From Actinomycetospora chibensis (GTDB taxonomy: Bacteria; Actinomycetota; Actinomycetes; Mycobacteriales; Pseudonocardiaceae): 42,449 nucleotides of DNA. Location of the stretch: contig NZ_JAQZAM010000033.1 in the NCBI RefSeq assembly GCF_028737215.1, positions 1-42,449 on the forward strand. The letters are read 5' to 3'. Made by a program: the position numbers and the translations under genes. Under the pieces are notes generated by a model. It had not been told where the DNA came from and did not search any database. It saw only the letters and a program-made list of their open reading frames with translations. Shown here in pieces: positions 41,507-42,449 of the stretch (the stretch's first letter is position 1; each line of letters begins with the position of its first letter).

Positions 41507-41655
41507 CTCTGCTCCGGCAGACTCCGTGACGGCGGCACGGCTGCCGGGACGACCGCTGCCTGCACCACGATCGCCGCGGCGGTCCCCCTCGGGTGACCGC
41601 TCACGACCGTTGCGGTGTTCGAAGGCGTCGCCCTCGTCTTCGGGTAGGTATTCGC

Positions 41656-41699
41656 CCCCGGCCTCGCGCAGGCTCTGCTGCTCACCGGCGTCCACACCG
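41656..41699 (-). repeat. 44-bp near-identical copy of the end of the CaiB gene at 23693-23736
   Basis: 41656-41699 and 23693-23736 agree at 43 of 44 positions, in the same orientation. On the minus strand both encode GVDAGEQQSLREAG. In the first copy this is the end of an intact CoA-transferase; here it is isolated from any such gene. Confidence 0.85.
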
Positions 41700-41990
41700 G
41701 GGCACGAGACTCGGGGTCGATCGTGGCCGAGCTCCCCGCGCACCAGCGACGCGTGTGTCTGACCGGCACCGATCTCGGGGACGGGCACCGTCAACGCCGT
41801 CGCTGGGAAGTACTTCCTCGAGACCGAAGCCGGGCGCTCTCGTGGCGGCACTACCGTCCGTCGTGGCTCACCTGAGGCTCTCGGGTCGGCAGGAGAGCCA
41901 CCACCTCCTCCGACGCGGAGCCAGGGACCGCATCGCACGGCGAGACGCGGCGGGCAGGGCACCGTGTGGCGAGGTAGGACCGGAGTGGGC

Positions 41991-42021
41991 GAAGGGCGTC
42001 CCCGAACTGGGGGCGCCCTTC
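41991..42021. terminator. Strong hairpin, 13-bp stem
   Basis: GAAGGGCGTCCCC (41991-42003) pairs with GGGGGCGCCCTTC (42009-42021), one T-G wobble, with loop GAACT. There is no T-run, but the stem is stable and lies about 480 bp past the SPFH stop, so it may end that transcript or one from the opposite side. Confidence 0.5.
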
Positions 42022-42396
42022 GTCGTTCCCGGGTGTCGGCGAACATTCAGGGCCGCGCGAAACCCACACGGTGGAGACGAAGGGAATCCGCGGCCCCGCC
42101 GACATCTCACGGCCGCACCTCGGCGATCTCCGCGGGAGCGGGCGTCGCGTCCACCGCATCGTCGGTGGCCGCCCGATGAGTGGGCGTCGTCGGCCGCCAC
42201 CGCACGTGGGTCTCCGCCAGGGACCGATGGCGGTCCGGACGAGGGCCTTTCGACTCGCAGTGCTGCCGACGCCGGACCCTTCCCCATCCCCCGAGACCGA
42301 CGAAAGCTCGGCGTCGTTCGACGGAGGCCGGGCCGTCAGCGGCAGCGCGAGCTACGGCCAGCAGAACCGGCGGGACGCGGGAGGAAGGTCGAGAAC

Positions 42397-42449
42397 ATGA
42401 TGTGGTGGTACGGCCCAGGCATGAACGGCTGGGGTTACGGGCTCATGAC
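42397..42449 (+). CDS. Start of a small W/G/Y-rich protein (SHOCT-type), cut by the window edge
   Basis: ATG 42397 follows GGAGGAAGG at good distance and opens MMWWYGPGMNGWGYGLM. This Trp/Gly/Tyr-rich opening is typical of short actinobacterial membrane proteins with a SHOCT domain. Only 17 codons are visible, so the assignment is tentative. Confidence 0.5.
   Translation, partial: MMWWYGPGMNGWGYGLM

Larger units (their letters stand above)
41507..42396. other. 890-bp gap with a relic repeat and a hairpin
   Basis: No supported gene. It contains the 44-bp copy of a CaiB gene end (41656-41699) and a strong hairpin (41991-42021). Reading frames here are low-complexity, without family resemblance. 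Confidence 0.5.

Noticed and set aside
41507..42390. Several 100-200-codon open frames
   Set aside because: They overlap one another on both strands, are compositionally biased, and have no ribosome-binding sites or motifs.

Overview
The window is high-GC actinobacterial DNA. GTG starts, four-base ATGA/GTGA stop-start overlaps, an F420-type oxidoreductase, a DDN-type nitroreductase and a Streptomyces-like histidine ammonia-lyase fit a Pseudonocardia-type soil actinomycete; this assignment is inferred, as no marker gene is present. It falls into two halves that meet near 21.05 kb, where a 32-nt 3' fragment of tRNA-Lys lies on the + strand. Such a fragment is what an integrative element leaves at its distal edge, so positions 1-21050 are probably the right-hand part of a genomic island whose intact tRNA and integrase lie off the left edge.

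Island half. 1-1500 is a nested insertion-sequence scar: an IS3-family element inserted into an IS110-family recombinase gene whose upstream region folds into a bridge-RNA-like hairpin. A small LysM-domain gene (1964-2431) follows in AT-richer DNA. The main content is a compact same-strand operon, 2822-16486: a small unknown protein, a 979-aa TPR protein, a 1814-aa CHAT (caspase-like) protease with TPR repeats and a J-like domain, a stand-alone J-like protein, a GrpE-like protein, a full Hsp70/DnaK with a zinc-ribbon insert, and a second Hsp70-like protein with degenerate ATPase motifs and a TPR-like tail. Together these form a caspase-like protease wired to a private Hsp70 machine, most plausibly a stress- or phage-responsive conflict system. 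Downstream lies IS debris (ISL3, IS256, IS481) with a 34-bp perfect inverted repeat, then a DUF2703 protein, an ECF sigma factor with a foreign tail, methyltransferase and FAD-oxidoreductase fragments, and a PPOX-family oxidoreductase.

Catabolic half (21.5-37.6 kb). After a decayed GntR regulator come a histidine ammonia-lyase and then acyl-CoA-type catabolic genes: a minus-strand operon (acyl-CoA synthetase, enoyl-CoA hydratase, class III CoA-transferase) divergent from a plus-strand operon (CoA-transferase, cytochrome P450, 3Fe-4S ferredoxin). A NarL-type two-component system, an aldehyde dehydrogenase, a DUF59 protein with an amidohydrolase, and a thiolase-like protein follow. A plausible scheme is P450 hydroxylation, oxidation of an aldehyde to an acid, CoA activation and beta-oxidation-like breakdown. 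The substrate cannot be read from the sequence.

Right end (37.3-42.4 kb). Gene density is low: CaiB and TetR fragments, a small membrane protein, a DDN-type nitroreductase, a PLDc_N-like mini membrane protein, an SPFH/slipin protein, and the start of a W/G/Y-rich small protein at the edge. No rRNA, complete tRNA or CRISPR array was seen.
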